A DNA stretch of 21,527 bases from Ga0077527 sp038144955 (GTDB taxonomy: Bacteria > Pseudomonadota > Gammaproteobacteria > Burkholderiales > SG8-41), in contig JAYQOT010000041.1 of the NCBI GenBank assembly GCA_038144955.1, forward strand, positions 1 to 21,527, given 5' to 3'. Shown here piece by piece: positions 13,806-21,384 of this stretch. The notes under the pieces were generated by a model. It did no database searches. It worked only from the letters and a program-made list of their open reading frames with translations, and was not told the DNA's origin. The first letter of the stretch is position 1, and the number at the start of each line of letters is the position of its first letter. The translations under genes and the position numbers were made by a program.

Positions 13806-15119
13806 TTATTGCATGCCAGTGGCGCGGAACTCGCGCAACAGCGCCAGTTGCTCGGCCATGGGTTTGGCCATTTCATCGAACGCCGCGCGGTATTGGGGCG
13901 CCAGAGGCGGCGCCGGCGGCATGGCGACGCGCAGCGGATTCTGGTGAATGTTGTTGGTGCGGAATTCGTAGTGCAGGTGCGGCCCGGTAGCCATTCCGGT
14001 GCTGCCGACGTAGCCGATTACATCTCCCTGCGATACGCGCTTGCCCCGATGCATGCCTGGGGCAAACCGCGACAGGTGACCGTACCAGGTCGTATATTTT
14101 GACTGGTGGCGGACCACAACCAGGTTGCCGTAGCCACCCTGCACGCCGGCGAAATCGACAATGCCGTTGCCGGTGACCCGCACCCGGGTCCCGGTGGGAG
14201 CGGCGTAGTCGACACCCTTGTGTGCGCGCCAGGTTTTCAGCACCGGGTGAAAGCGGGCATTGGTATAACCGGAGCTGATCCGGGAGAACTCCAGGGGTGA
14301 ACGCAGGAAGACTTTGCGGATGTTTTTGCCGTCGAGCGTGTAGTAGCCGCCCTGGCCTTCGGCATTCTCGAACCACACCGCGTGAAAGGTCTTGTCCTGG
14401 TTTACGAATTCCGCCGACAGCAGGCGGCCGGTCCGGACCGGTTCACCCTGGTGATATTGCATCTCGTAGATCGCGGAGAAACGGTCGCCGCGGCGCAGAT
14501 CGCGGTGAAAATCGATATCCGTCGAAAACACTTCCGCGATTTGTACTGGGACCGCATCGGACATGTCCGCGGCATCGGTGGCGGCGAACAGCGAGGAGCG
14601 GATTTCACCGCCGCCCATCAGGATGCGGGTTTCGACTTCGGCAGGACCTTCCGATATCTTGAGTTCTTCGCCTTCGATATCGATTTTCAGCAGGTCGGTG
14701 CCGTTTAGATAGCGCAGCGCCAGCAGCTGCCCGCTGCCGGTGATATGGACGCGGACGGTGCGTCCGGGTATCAGGCGATAGAGCGCACGCGCCTGACGGC
14801 TGTTCTGCAGCAGCAGGGACGTGCCTGCCTGATCGACCTGCAGCCGTTGCAGAATGGAAGCGACGGTATCCCCGCGCTCAATGCGCGTTTCCTGCCAATA
14901 GGTTTCTTTCTGTGGATCAGTGGCCGGCGTGGCCTGCAGCGTGACCGGCTCTACAACCGTGGTGCGTTCAATCTTGTCGGTTACGGTGTCGGGCGCTATC
15001 CCGAAGGCGGCGACGATGCCGAAAAAGGGCAGTATCAGCGCCAGAGACAGCCGGCGCAGGGTGCTGCTGCGAAGCCCGGTGGAAAGCTTTTGCGCTAGAA
15101 TCGCGAGTGGCGCCGTCAA
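13806..15119 (-). CDS. M23 family metallopeptidase (MepM-like), TTG start
   Basis: This is a 437-residue membrane-anchored peptidoglycan endopeptidase. An N-terminal signal anchor lies at about 24-41 (LSLALILPFFGIVAAFG). Next is a LysM/OapA-like region at about 75-130 (RIERGDTVASILQRLQV, LIPGRTVRVHI), then a linker domain, then the LytM zinc domain. Zinc ligands are H300 and D304 (HKGVDY) and H383 (HLHYEF), with GYVGSTGMATGP ahead, so the enzyme should be active, as in E. coli MepM. The only start after the in-frame stop is TTG at 15119, preceded by an AGGGAAG ribosome-binding site about 6 bases upstream; no internal ATG would keep the anchor. It is divergent from tyrS (100 bases) and leads into anmK. 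With a bactofilin nearby, coordinated wall remodelling is possible. Confidence 0.92.
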   Translation of the reverse strand: MTAPLAILAQKLSTGLRSSTLRRLSLALILPFFGIVAAFGIAPDTVTDKIERTTVVEPVTLQATPATDPQKETYWQETRIERGDTVASILQRLQVDQAGTSLLLQNSRQARALYRLIPGRTVRVHITGSGQLLALRYLNGTDLLKIDIEGEELKISEGPAEVETRILMGGGEIRSSLFAATDAADMSDAVPVQIAEVFSTDIDFHRDLRRGDRFSAIYEMQYHQGEPVRTGRLLSAEFVNQDKTFHAVWFENAEGQGGYYTLDGKNIRKVFLRSPLEFSRISSGYTNARFHPVLKTWRAHKGVDYAAPTGTRVRVTGNGIVDFAGVQGGYGNLVVVRHQSKYTTWYGHLSRFAPGMHRGKRVSQGDVIGYVGSTGMATGPHLHYEFRTNNIHQNPLRVAMPPAPPLAPQYRAAFDEMAKPMAEQLALLREFRATGMQ

Positions 15120-15219
15120 GTTGCGCTTCCCTTATGATTTACAAGCATTTTTCAGCCACGAGCTTAGCAGAATCCGGCCCTGCGGGAAACCGGAATTTGG
15201 CCGCCGAAAGGGTCTGTAG

Positions 15220-16419
15220 ATGAGCGCAGTCGACAACCAGATCGAGATCATCCGCCGCGGATGTGACGAACTGCTGCTGGAAACCGAATTGCGCACCAAG
15301 CTTGCAGCGGGGCGCCCTTTGCGCATCAAGGCCGGCTTCGATCCGACCGCGCCGGACCTGCATCTGGGGCACACCGTGCTGATCAACAAGCTGCGCCAGT
15401 TCCAGGAACTCGGGCATCACGTGCTGTTCCTGATCGGGGATTTCACCGGCATGATCGGGGATCCGACCGGCAAGAACGCGACGCGTCCGCCGCTGACCCG
15501 CGACGAGGTCGCGCGCAACGCCCAGACTTATACCGAGCAGGTATTCAGGATACTCGACCGTTCGCGCACCGAGGTGGTGTTCAACTCGACGTGGATGGAC
15601 AAGATGAGCGCGGTGGACATGATCCGCCTGGCCGCGACGCATACCGTTGCGCGCATGCTCGAGCGCGACGATTTCTCGAAGCGCTACCGCGGCAACCAGC
15701 CGATCGCGATCCACGAATTCCTCTACCCGCTGGTACAGGGCTACGACTCGGTGGCGCTGAAAGCCGATGTCGAGCTCGGAGGTACCGACCAGAAATTCAA
15801 CCTGCTGATGGGCCGCGAACTGCAGAAGCAGAATGGCCAGGCGCCTCAGTGCATATTGACCATGCCTTTGCTCGAGGGGCTGGACGGTGTCAACAAGATG
15901 TCCAAATCCATGGGCAACTACGTGGGTATCCAGGAGCCGCCGAATGAAATATTCGGCAAGCTGATGTCGGTTTCCGACGAGCTGATGTGGAAGTACATTG
16001 AATTACTGTCGTTCGAGCCGCTGTCCACCATCCGCGGCTGGCGCGATGAAGTAAAAGCCGGTCGCAATCCCCGCGACATCAAGGTGGCGTTTGCGCAGGA
16101 GATTGTCGGACGTTTCCATGGCCCCGACGCAGCACGCAAGGCACTCGCCGATTTCGAGGCACGCTTCAGCCGCGACGAGATTCCTGCCGATCTGCCCGAA
16201 GTAAAACTGGTCGCCGATGGTGACGGGCTGCCGATTGCCGCGGTGCTGAAGCAGGCCGGGCTCACCGCGAGCACTTCCGACGCGCTGCGCATGCTTGCGC
16301 AGGGCGGGGTGCGGATCGACGGCGAGAAAATCAGCGACAAGTCCCTAAAGCTAGGAAGTGGCGCGAACGTGGTGCTGCAGGTTGGCAAGCGCAAGTTCGC
16401 CCGCGTGACCATCAAATAA
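15220..16419 (+). CDS. tyrS: Tyrosine--tRNA ligase
   Basis: TyrS charges tRNA-Tyr with tyrosine. The 399-residue product has the class I signatures HLGH at 48-51 (PTAPDLHLGHTV) and KMSKS at 226-230. It also has the tyrosine-pocket segment DVELGGTDQKFNLLMGRELQ and a C-terminal S4 RNA-binding domain from about 335 (LRMLAQGGVRIDGEKISDKS, ANVVLQVGKRKFARV). Length and motifs fit the shorter TyrRS type common in betaproteobacteria. The ATG at 15220 gives the standard N-terminus; its ribosome-binding site is weak (AAAGGG, 9 bases away). The 100-base region before it is shared with the divergent M23 peptidase gene. I see no convincing promoter or T-box there. Confidence 0.97.
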   Translation: MSAVDNQIEIIRRGCDELLLETELRTKLAAGRPLRIKAGFDPTAPDLHLGHTVLINKLRQFQELGHHVLFLIGDFTGMIGDPTGKNATRPPLTRDEVARNAQTYTEQVFRILDRSRTEVVFNSTWMDKMSAVDMIRLAATHTVARMLERDDFSKRYRGNQPIAIHEFLYPLVQGYDSVALKADVELGGTDQKFNLLMGRELQKQNGQAPQCILTMPLLEGLDGVNKMSKSMGNYVGIQEPPNEIFGKLMSVSDELMWKYIELLSFEPLSTIRGWRDEVKAGRNPRDIKVAFAQEIVGRFHGPDAARKALADFEARFSRDEIPADLPEVKLVADGDGLPIAAVLKQAGLTASTSDALRMLAQGGVRIDGEKISDKSLKLGSGANVVLQVGKRKFARVTIK

Positions 16420-16450
16420 TCAACGGCTATGCATTGATGCCGGGGCTGCG

Positions 16451-17566
16451 CTAACGAGTGTCATAGCGCTGCATGAAGCCGCGGTCAATGCGGTCCTTCC
16501 ACTGCCATACCCAGTTTCCTCCGAACGCGATGGGGCCGTAAGAGGCCACTGCGTGACGATTGCCGGTGCTGATCAGTGCCAGTGAGATTTTCTGCGGACG
16601 GTAATCGGTCAGCGCTTCATTGCGCAGCATGCGCCGCAGGTTTTCAGCCAGTACCGGGCCGTGGCGCACGGCGTAGACGCCGGATTTGGGATGCGGCGTT
16701 TCGGCCATCGAGGCGACGTCACCGGCGGCGAATACACCCGGGTGCGACAGCGACTGAAGATGACGGTCGACCAGGATGAAGCCGGCGGCATCGGTATGCA
16801 TGCCGCTGACGCGGGGCCAGGCCGGTGCCGCCGCACCGGTAACCCATACCGCCTCGTCGCAGGACAGGCGTTCTCCGCCATTGAGCAGCAAGGCCCCTCT
16901 CTCGGCGCGTGACACCGCGGTCTGCGTTCTGATTACTATGCCGCGTTCAAGCAGGATGCGTTCGAAGCGGCGCTGCACGCCGCGGGGATGCACGCCGAGT
17001 ATGTCCTGCTCATTGCCAATCAGAGTGTAGCGGGCGCGGCCGCCATCAGCGGCAATGCGGTGCTGCATGGCGAGGATCACTTCGACGCCTGCCGCGCCGG
17101 CGCCGACGACCGCGATATGCAGTGGATGTTTCGCAATGCGTGAAAGCTCCCGCAGCCGGCCCCAGCGTTCTAGAAATGCCGCCACCGGCTTGATGGCAAT
17201 GCCGTGTTCGGTTGCACCGGGAATCGGTGCAATAACCGGAGTGGAGCCGGTGTCGATGGACAGCAGGTCGAAAGGCTGGTCCGGCACAGATCCGCAGTGC
17301 GCAACCCTGGCCTGCAGATCGAGCGCGCTTACCGTGGCGGCGACGCGGATGACCCCCGCTGCTGCGCAAAGCCCGTCGAGATCTATGTGACAGTCGGCAT
17401 GGCTGTAGTGCCCGGCGATGAATCCCGGCAGCATGCCTGAGTAGGGGGTGTGCCGGTCGGGGCTGACCAGGGTGACCGTCACCCCCGGTTCCGGGGCCAG
17501 CCCCCAGCGGCGGATGACCTCGACATGGCTGTGGCCCCCGCCGATCAGCAGCAGGCTGCGCTTCAT
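16451..17566 (-). CDS. FAD/NAD(P)-dependent oxidoreductase of the SelD-associated type
   Basis: This 371-residue pyridine-nucleotide-disulfide-type flavoprotein resembles type II NADH dehydrogenases. An FAD-binding start LLLIGGGHSHVEVIRRW (about 5-21) is followed by DRHTPYSGMLPGFIAGHY, LLSIDTGSTP, the NAD(P)-binding IAVVGAGAAGVEVILAM (about 150-166), and the FAD-ribityl motif GVFAAGDVASM. The HSHVEV and PYSGMLPG motifs are typical of the group known as the N-terminal half of bifunctional SelD (selenide,water dikinase) proteins (TIGR03169, from memory). Here it stands alone and no selD is in the window. No redox CxxC is seen. The substrate is unknown; quinone or sulfur/selenium chemistry are possible. 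It lies 28 bases after the exported MsrA gene on the same strand, probably co-transcribed, and converges on tyrS. Confidence 0.85.
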   Translation of the reverse strand: MKRSLLLIGGGHSHVEVIRRWGLAPEPGVTVTLVSPDRHTPYSGMLPGFIAGHYSHADCHIDLDGLCAAAGVIRVAATVSALDLQARVAHCGSVPDQPFDLLSIDTGSTPVIAPIPGATEHGIAIKPVAAFLERWGRLRELSRIAKHPLHIAVVGAGAAGVEVILAMQHRIAADGGRARYTLIGNEQDILGVHPRGVQRRFERILLERGIVIRTQTAVSRAERGALLLNGGERLSCDEAVWVTGAAAPAWPRVSGMHTDAAGFILVDRHLQSLSHPGVFAAGDVASMAETPHPKSGVYAVRHGPVLAENLRRMLRNEALTDYRPQKISLALISTGNRHAVASYGPIAFGGNWVWQWKDRIDRGFMQRYDTR

Positions 17567-17594
17567 GGGTTTAGCGTAGCCCGCCTGAGCGACA

Positions 17595-18233
17595 TCAGCG
17601 CGTTTTCCAGACTTCCTTCAGCTGGTCTTCCCGCCCGCAGCTGGTCTTGTAGTACTTGTAGCGCACCGGATTCTTCCGGTAGTAGTCCTGATGGTAGGTC
17701 TCGGCGGTATAGAAATCGGAAGCGCGGGTGATCAGGGTGCGGATGTCCCCCTTGAACGGTTTGTTCTTCACCAGGACCGCTTTCGATGCTTCTGCCGCCT
17801 TGCGCTGTTCTTCATCGTGATAAAAGATTTCGCTGCGGTATTGTGAGCCGTGGTCGCAGAACTGGCCGTTGAACTGGGTGGGATCGATGTTGCGCCAGAA
17901 GGCATCGAGCAATTGCGTGTATTTCACTTTCGCCGGATCGTAGACCACCTGCACAACCTCGTTATGTCCGGTGCCGCCGGTGGAAACCAGGGCGTAGGAC
18001 GGATTCTTGATGTGTCCGCCCATATAGCCGGAAGTGGTCGACAACACGCCGGGTACCTTGTCGAACGCTTCTTCCATGCACCAGAAGCAGCCGCCACCGA
18101 AAGTGGCAATTGAAGTGCCCGGTACCGGTTTGGGCAGTGGCGCTGGCGCGTGCTGGGCATGACCTGAAGCCGGCATCAACAGGGCAGACCACAGTGCGAG
18201 TTGTAAAAAAATTGCTTTCAAAATCATGGACAT
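17595..18233 (-). CDS. msrA: Peptide methionine sulfoxide reductase MsrA, exported
   Basis: MsrA reduces the S-epimer of methionine sulfoxide in proteins. The 212 residues start with a signal peptide (hydrophobic about 5-20, probable cleavage after SGHA) and a proline-rich spacer, so the enzyme should work in the periplasm. Catalytic C49 lies in GGGCFWCMEEAFD. The family motifs GYMGGHIKNPSY, TGHNEVVQV, DPTQFNGQFCDHGSQYRSEIF and ETYHQDYY follow. A C-terminal cysteine near 199 (KTSCGRED) is a likely resolving residue. A second start two codons later is possible. It is divergent from fbp and precedes the FAD oxidoreductase gene. The other MsrA in this window (19385) lacks the signal peptide and shares only the core, so they are not a recent duplication. 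Confidence 0.94.
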   Translation of the reverse strand: MSMILKAIFLQLALWSALLMPASGHAQHAPAPLPKPVPGTSIATFGGGCFWCMEEAFDKVPGVLSTTSGYMGGHIKNPSYALVSTGGTGHNEVVQVVYDPAKVKYTQLLDAFWRNIDPTQFNGQFCDHGSQYRSEIFYHDEEQRKAAEASKAVLVKNKPFKGDIRTLITRASDFYTAETYHQDYYRKNPVRYKYYKTSCGREDQLKEVWKTR

Positions 18234-18322
18234 TACTTGGCTCTCCCGGTCTAAACCAGTATATCGGATAATTCCCGCTCATAGACCCGGCGCACCGGGC
18301 TTCGTTCATTAGTGGAGAAAAC

Positions 18323-19321
18323 ATGCGGCGCATTACACTCACGCAGTACCTGGTCGAGCAGCAGCGGGCAAAAGGGGTCGTATCGGCCGATCTGCGATTG
18401 CTGATTGAAGTGGTCGCACGCGCCTGCAAATCCATCAGCCATGCCGTGAGCAAAGGCGCCCTGACCGGCATACTCGGCGGCGCCGGCACCGACAACGTGC
18501 AGGGCGAAGCACAGAAGAAACTCGACGTCATTTCCAACGAAGTATTGCTGGAAGCCAATGAATGGGGCGGCCACCTTGCTGCCCTGGCATCGGAGGAAAT
18601 GGAGCATCCCCACCAGATTCCCAACCGCTACCCGCGCGGCGAGTTCCTGCTGCTGATCGATCCGCTGGACGGCTCTTCGAACATCGACGTCAACGTTTCG
18701 ATCGGCACCATTTTCTCGGTGCTGCGCTGCGGTGAGGGCTGCGAACCCAACGAACAGGCTTTTCTGCAGCCGGGCACGCGACAGGTAGCAGCGGGATTCG
18801 CGGTCTACGGTCCTTCCACGGTGCTGGTGCTGACGGTGGGCAATGGCGTTGCCGGATTCACCCTTGATCGCGAACTTGGCAGCTGGGTACTGACTCAGCC
18901 GAAAATCGAAATCCCGGTCGATACAGCAGAATTTGCCATCAACATGTCGAACCGCCGCAATTGGGGTGCTCCGGTCACGCGCTACATCGATGAATGCCTG
19001 GCAGGGAAAAACGGCCCGCTGGGCAAGGACTACAACATGCGCTGGGTTGCATCGATGGTTGCCGACGTCTATCGCATCCTCTCCCGCGGCGGCATTTTCA
19101 TGTATCCGCAGGATGCCAAGCACAAGGAAGGCCGCCTGCGCCTGATGTATGAGGCGAATCCGATGTCTTTCATCGTCGAGCAAGCCGGTGGTGCCGCCAC
19201 CACCGGCCGCCAGCGCATACTCGAGGTGCAGCCGACCAAACTGCACCAGCGTGTTGGCGTCATCCTGGGTTCCCGCAACGAGGTCGAGCGGGTGACCGGC
19301 TATCACCGCGACGGGAGCTGA
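18323..19321 (+). CDS. fbp: Fructose-1,6-bisphosphatase class I
   Basis: Fbp removes the 1-phosphate of fructose-1,6-bisphosphate in gluconeogenesis and, where present, the Calvin cycle. The 332-residue product has the metal-binding DPLDGSSN motif at 113-120, upstream ASEEMEHP, and the C-terminal GGIFMYPQDAKHKEGRLRLMYEANPMSFIVEQAGG typical of class I. A good ribosome-binding site (GGAG) is 5 bases upstream of the ATG. The 89 bases shared with the divergent msrA hold a GATAAT word (18267-18272) that could be a -10 element, though without a well-spaced -35, and a small CCCGG/CCGGG hairpin in the leader. No Calvin-cycle genes are visible, so which pathway it serves is open. Confidence 0.97.
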   Translation: MRRITLTQYLVEQQRAKGVVSADLRLLIEVVARACKSISHAVSKGALTGILGGAGTDNVQGEAQKKLDVISNEVLLEANEWGGHLAALASEEMEHPHQIPNRYPRGEFLLLIDPLDGSSNIDVNVSIGTIFSVLRCGEGCEPNEQAFLQPGTRQVAAGFAVYGPSTVLVLTVGNGVAGFTLDRELGSWVLTQPKIEIPVDTAEFAINMSNRRNWGAPVTRYIDECLAGKNGPLGKDYNMRWVASMVADVYRILSRGGIFMYPQDAKHKEGRLRLMYEANPMSFIVEQAGGAATTGRQRILEVQPTKLHQRVGVILGSRNEVERVTGYHRDGS

Positions 19322-19384
19322 GTGTCAGGAGTCGCCGCCTGCAGCGACCAACCGGCACGGCAGATCATATGAAAGGAGAGAACA

Positions 19385-19945
19385 ATGGCTGTTACAGCCG
19401 ACAATACCGTTGCGCGCGAAGTGGCCACCCTCGGCGGCGGTTGCTTCTGGTGCCTTGAGGCAGTATTCGATCGACTCGACGGTGTAGTTTCCGTCGAGTC
19501 GGGTTACAGCGGGGGCAAGACCCTGAATCCCGCCTACCAGGACATCTGCGGAGGGGATACCGGGCACGCCGAAGTCGTACGCGTGACGTTTGATCCCGCG
19601 GTCATTTCGTATGACGATCTGCTGGAGGTGTTTTTCTCGATACACGATCCGACGACACCGAACATGCAGGGCAATGATGTCGGCACCCAGTATCGCTCGG
19701 TGATTTATCATCACACGCCGGAGCAGAAATCAGCCGCCGAAAACATCATCCGCAGGCTGACCGCGGAAAAGGCCTACGCACATCCGATCGTCACCGAGAT
19801 CGCGCCGGCCGTCCAGTTCTATGAGGCCGAGCCGTATCACCAGGAATACTTCGCGAACAATCCGCAACAACCCTACTGCCAGTACGTGGTGTCACCGAAG
19901 GTCTCGAAATTCCGCAGGAAGTTTGCAGACCGGCTGAAAAAATAG
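19385..19945 (+). CDS. msrA: Peptide methionine sulfoxide reductase MsrA, cytoplasmic
   Basis: A second MsrA of 186 residues without a signal peptide, so cytoplasmic. Catalytic C20 lies in LGGGCFWCLEAVFDRLDGV. GYSGGKTLNPAYQ, DTGHAEVVRV, DPTTPNMQGNDVGTQYRSVIYHH and EPYHQEYFANNPQQPYCQYVV follow, the last with a probable resolving cysteine. A strong ribosome-binding site (AAAGGAGAG) precedes the ATG. It lies 63 bases after fbp on the same strand and may share its transcript. Its 3' end faces the DUF72 gene. A short GGGCG/CGCCC hairpin at 19958-19974 lies between them but has no T run, so it is a weak terminator candidate. Confidence 0.95.
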   Translation: MAVTADNTVAREVATLGGGCFWCLEAVFDRLDGVVSVESGYSGGKTLNPAYQDICGGDTGHAEVVRVTFDPAVISYDDLLEVFFSIHDPTTPNMQGNDVGTQYRSVIYHHTPEQKSAAENIIRRLTAEKAYAHPIVTEIAPAVQFYEAEPYHQEYFANNPQQPYCQYVVSPKVSKFRRKFADRLKK

Positions 19946-19976
19946 CCGGTACCGACCGGGCGATGCTTGCGCCCTA

Positions 19977-20987
19977 TTAGGCGGAATGGGAGCGCAGGCG
20001 AGCCGCGGTCACTATGGCTTCGGCCAGTTTGATCAATGTCAATGGTGCCGAGCCTTCAGCCTTGTTGTTGGCGATCACCGTGCACTCCTGTCCGGCTGCC
20101 AGCGTGGCCAGGCACAAACGGGCGATGGATTCGCGGGTTGCACTGTCTTCATCGAGGAGACGGTCAAAGGGGGTGAAGCGCTGCCTCGCTTCTTCGTAGC
20201 TGTAGCCCGAGTGCAGGTTCCAGCGCACCAGCAGGGGCCCAGGCCCGAAGCCGGACATGGCTGCAGCCTGTGCGGCTACGGGCGGCATGCGCGGATGTAC
20301 ACTGACGCAATAGCGGACCCCGGTTTCCTTGAGCATGGCGAAGAAGCGGCGGTTGATGATTCGTTCGTCACGCATTTCGACTGCGTACTGGCAGTCCTTG
20401 GGCAAGCGGTCGAGGAACTCCTGCAGAACGGAAATGAACCGCTCGGGGGAACGGGTCAGTGATCTTCCCAGCGGCGGGAACTGGAACAGCAACTGGCCCA
20501 CCTGATCGCCCAATCCCTCGCAAGCTGGCGCGATAAATTGCCTGATGGCAAGTGCGGCATCCAGAAACCCCGGATTTGATCTGCCCCGGTTACTGTCATC
20601 ATCCTGCAGCCAGGGGCTGGTCAGCTGTACCGGTGCCTTGACTACAAAACGGAAATCCTGCGGGACCTGTCGCGCGTAGGCGGCATATTGGTGTTGGGAG
20701 AGCGGTGCATAAAACGAACGATCAACGCAGACCGTGTGCAGCAGGGGATGGCGGGCATAGGCGGAAAGACCGTGGCGGGACAGATCGCCTGGTGCCGCCG
20801 TTTCTGCCCAGATGAGGTTTTTCCAACCCGGGAAATGCCAGGATGAAGTGCCCAGCCTGACGCCCCGGGGCAATTGCCGGGCAACATCGCGGACCTCCTG
20901 GGGGACCTCAGCGGCGCCGATGGTGACTGCACGCCGAGGAGTGTCCGGCCGTGTTGTGCCTTCGAACAGGGAAAGCTGCCGGGCCAC
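19977..20987 (-). CDS. DUF72 family protein (YecE-like)
   Basis: A 336-residue protein with the TIM-barrel-like DUF72 fold, widespread and without an established reaction. Visible family features are LGTSSWHFPGWKNLIW, LHTVCVDRSFYAPLSQHQYAAYARQVPQDFRFVVKAP, FLDAALAIRQFIAPACEGLGDQVGQLLFQFPP, a DCQYAVEMRDE segment and a C-terminal ECTVIANNKAEGSAPLT. The N-terminal MARQLSLFEG head is common in the proteobacterial forms. It is longer than E. coli YecE (about 270), mainly through an extended N-terminus and a loop near 125-150. The gene converges on the cytoplasmic msrA and has a separate upstream region of its own. Confidence 0.88.
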   Translation of the reverse strand: MARQLSLFEGTTRPDTPRRAVTIGAAEVPQEVRDVARQLPRGVRLGTSSWHFPGWKNLIWAETAAPGDLSRHGLSAYARHPLLHTVCVDRSFYAPLSQHQYAAYARQVPQDFRFVVKAPVQLTSPWLQDDDSNRGRSNPGFLDAALAIRQFIAPACEGLGDQVGQLLFQFPPLGRSLTRSPERFISVLQEFLDRLPKDCQYAVEMRDERIINRRFFAMLKETGVRYCVSVHPRMPPVAAQAAAMSGFGPGPLLVRWNLHSGYSYEEARQRFTPFDRLLDEDSATRESIARLCLATLAAGQECTVIANNKAEGSAPLTLIKLAEAIVTAARLRSHSA

Positions 20988-21384
20988 GATAACGTCCGTT
21001 TATCCTGCCATGGGTTGCAACGTGTCACCGCAGGACGACGGTGAATCAGCGCTGCAAAACAGATAATTAATGCAGATACACAATTCAAGTTCCTCGACTA
21101 GGTCGTTGATTTGCCTCTGCTCTTGCGATGTCCGCTGCTGCAGGATCGCTAGCGCAAGACTTGCTATTGTGCGGCGGTTCGAACCCGGTTTCAAACGAAA
21201 TTCATCACCTGCAGGGGAAAATACCGCAGCTTGAAACGAGTTGTGATCGACGTAAATTCCCGTTTTTCCCTCTGGAAAACGTTGACAAAGACACTTTCCA
21301 TCGGCATCCTCTCGTCACCGTGCAACACCACGGCAAAGCAGACTAACCGGACTTAAACCAGACAGACCTGAACGGGAGATATCG
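20988..21384. other. Intergenic region between DUF72 gene and SWIB gene
   Basis: These 397 bases between divergent genes hold no gene that I can support; the small open frames lack ribosome-binding sites and family motifs. On the minus strand a weak promoter-like pair (TTGAAT at 21088-21083 with a TATC-type -10 about 16-17 bases on) could drive the DUF72 gene. On the plus strand a perfect TTGACA at 21282-21287 lies about 100 bases before the SWIB gene, but the expected -10 position reads CATCCT, so it is not a convincing promoter alone. Confidence 0.45.

Noticed and set aside
18251..19306. Minus-strand open frame of 351 codons over fbp
   Set aside because: Antisense shadow of fbp; composition is unlike a normal protein and there is no suitable start context.
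21174..21200. tRNA T-arm-like GGTTCGAACCC word
   Set aside because: No acceptor, D or anticodon stems can be built around it; only the loop-like word is present.
21000..21346. Small open frames between the DUF72 and SWIB genes
   Set aside because: No ribosome-binding sites, no recognisable motifs, and they overlap each other on both strands.
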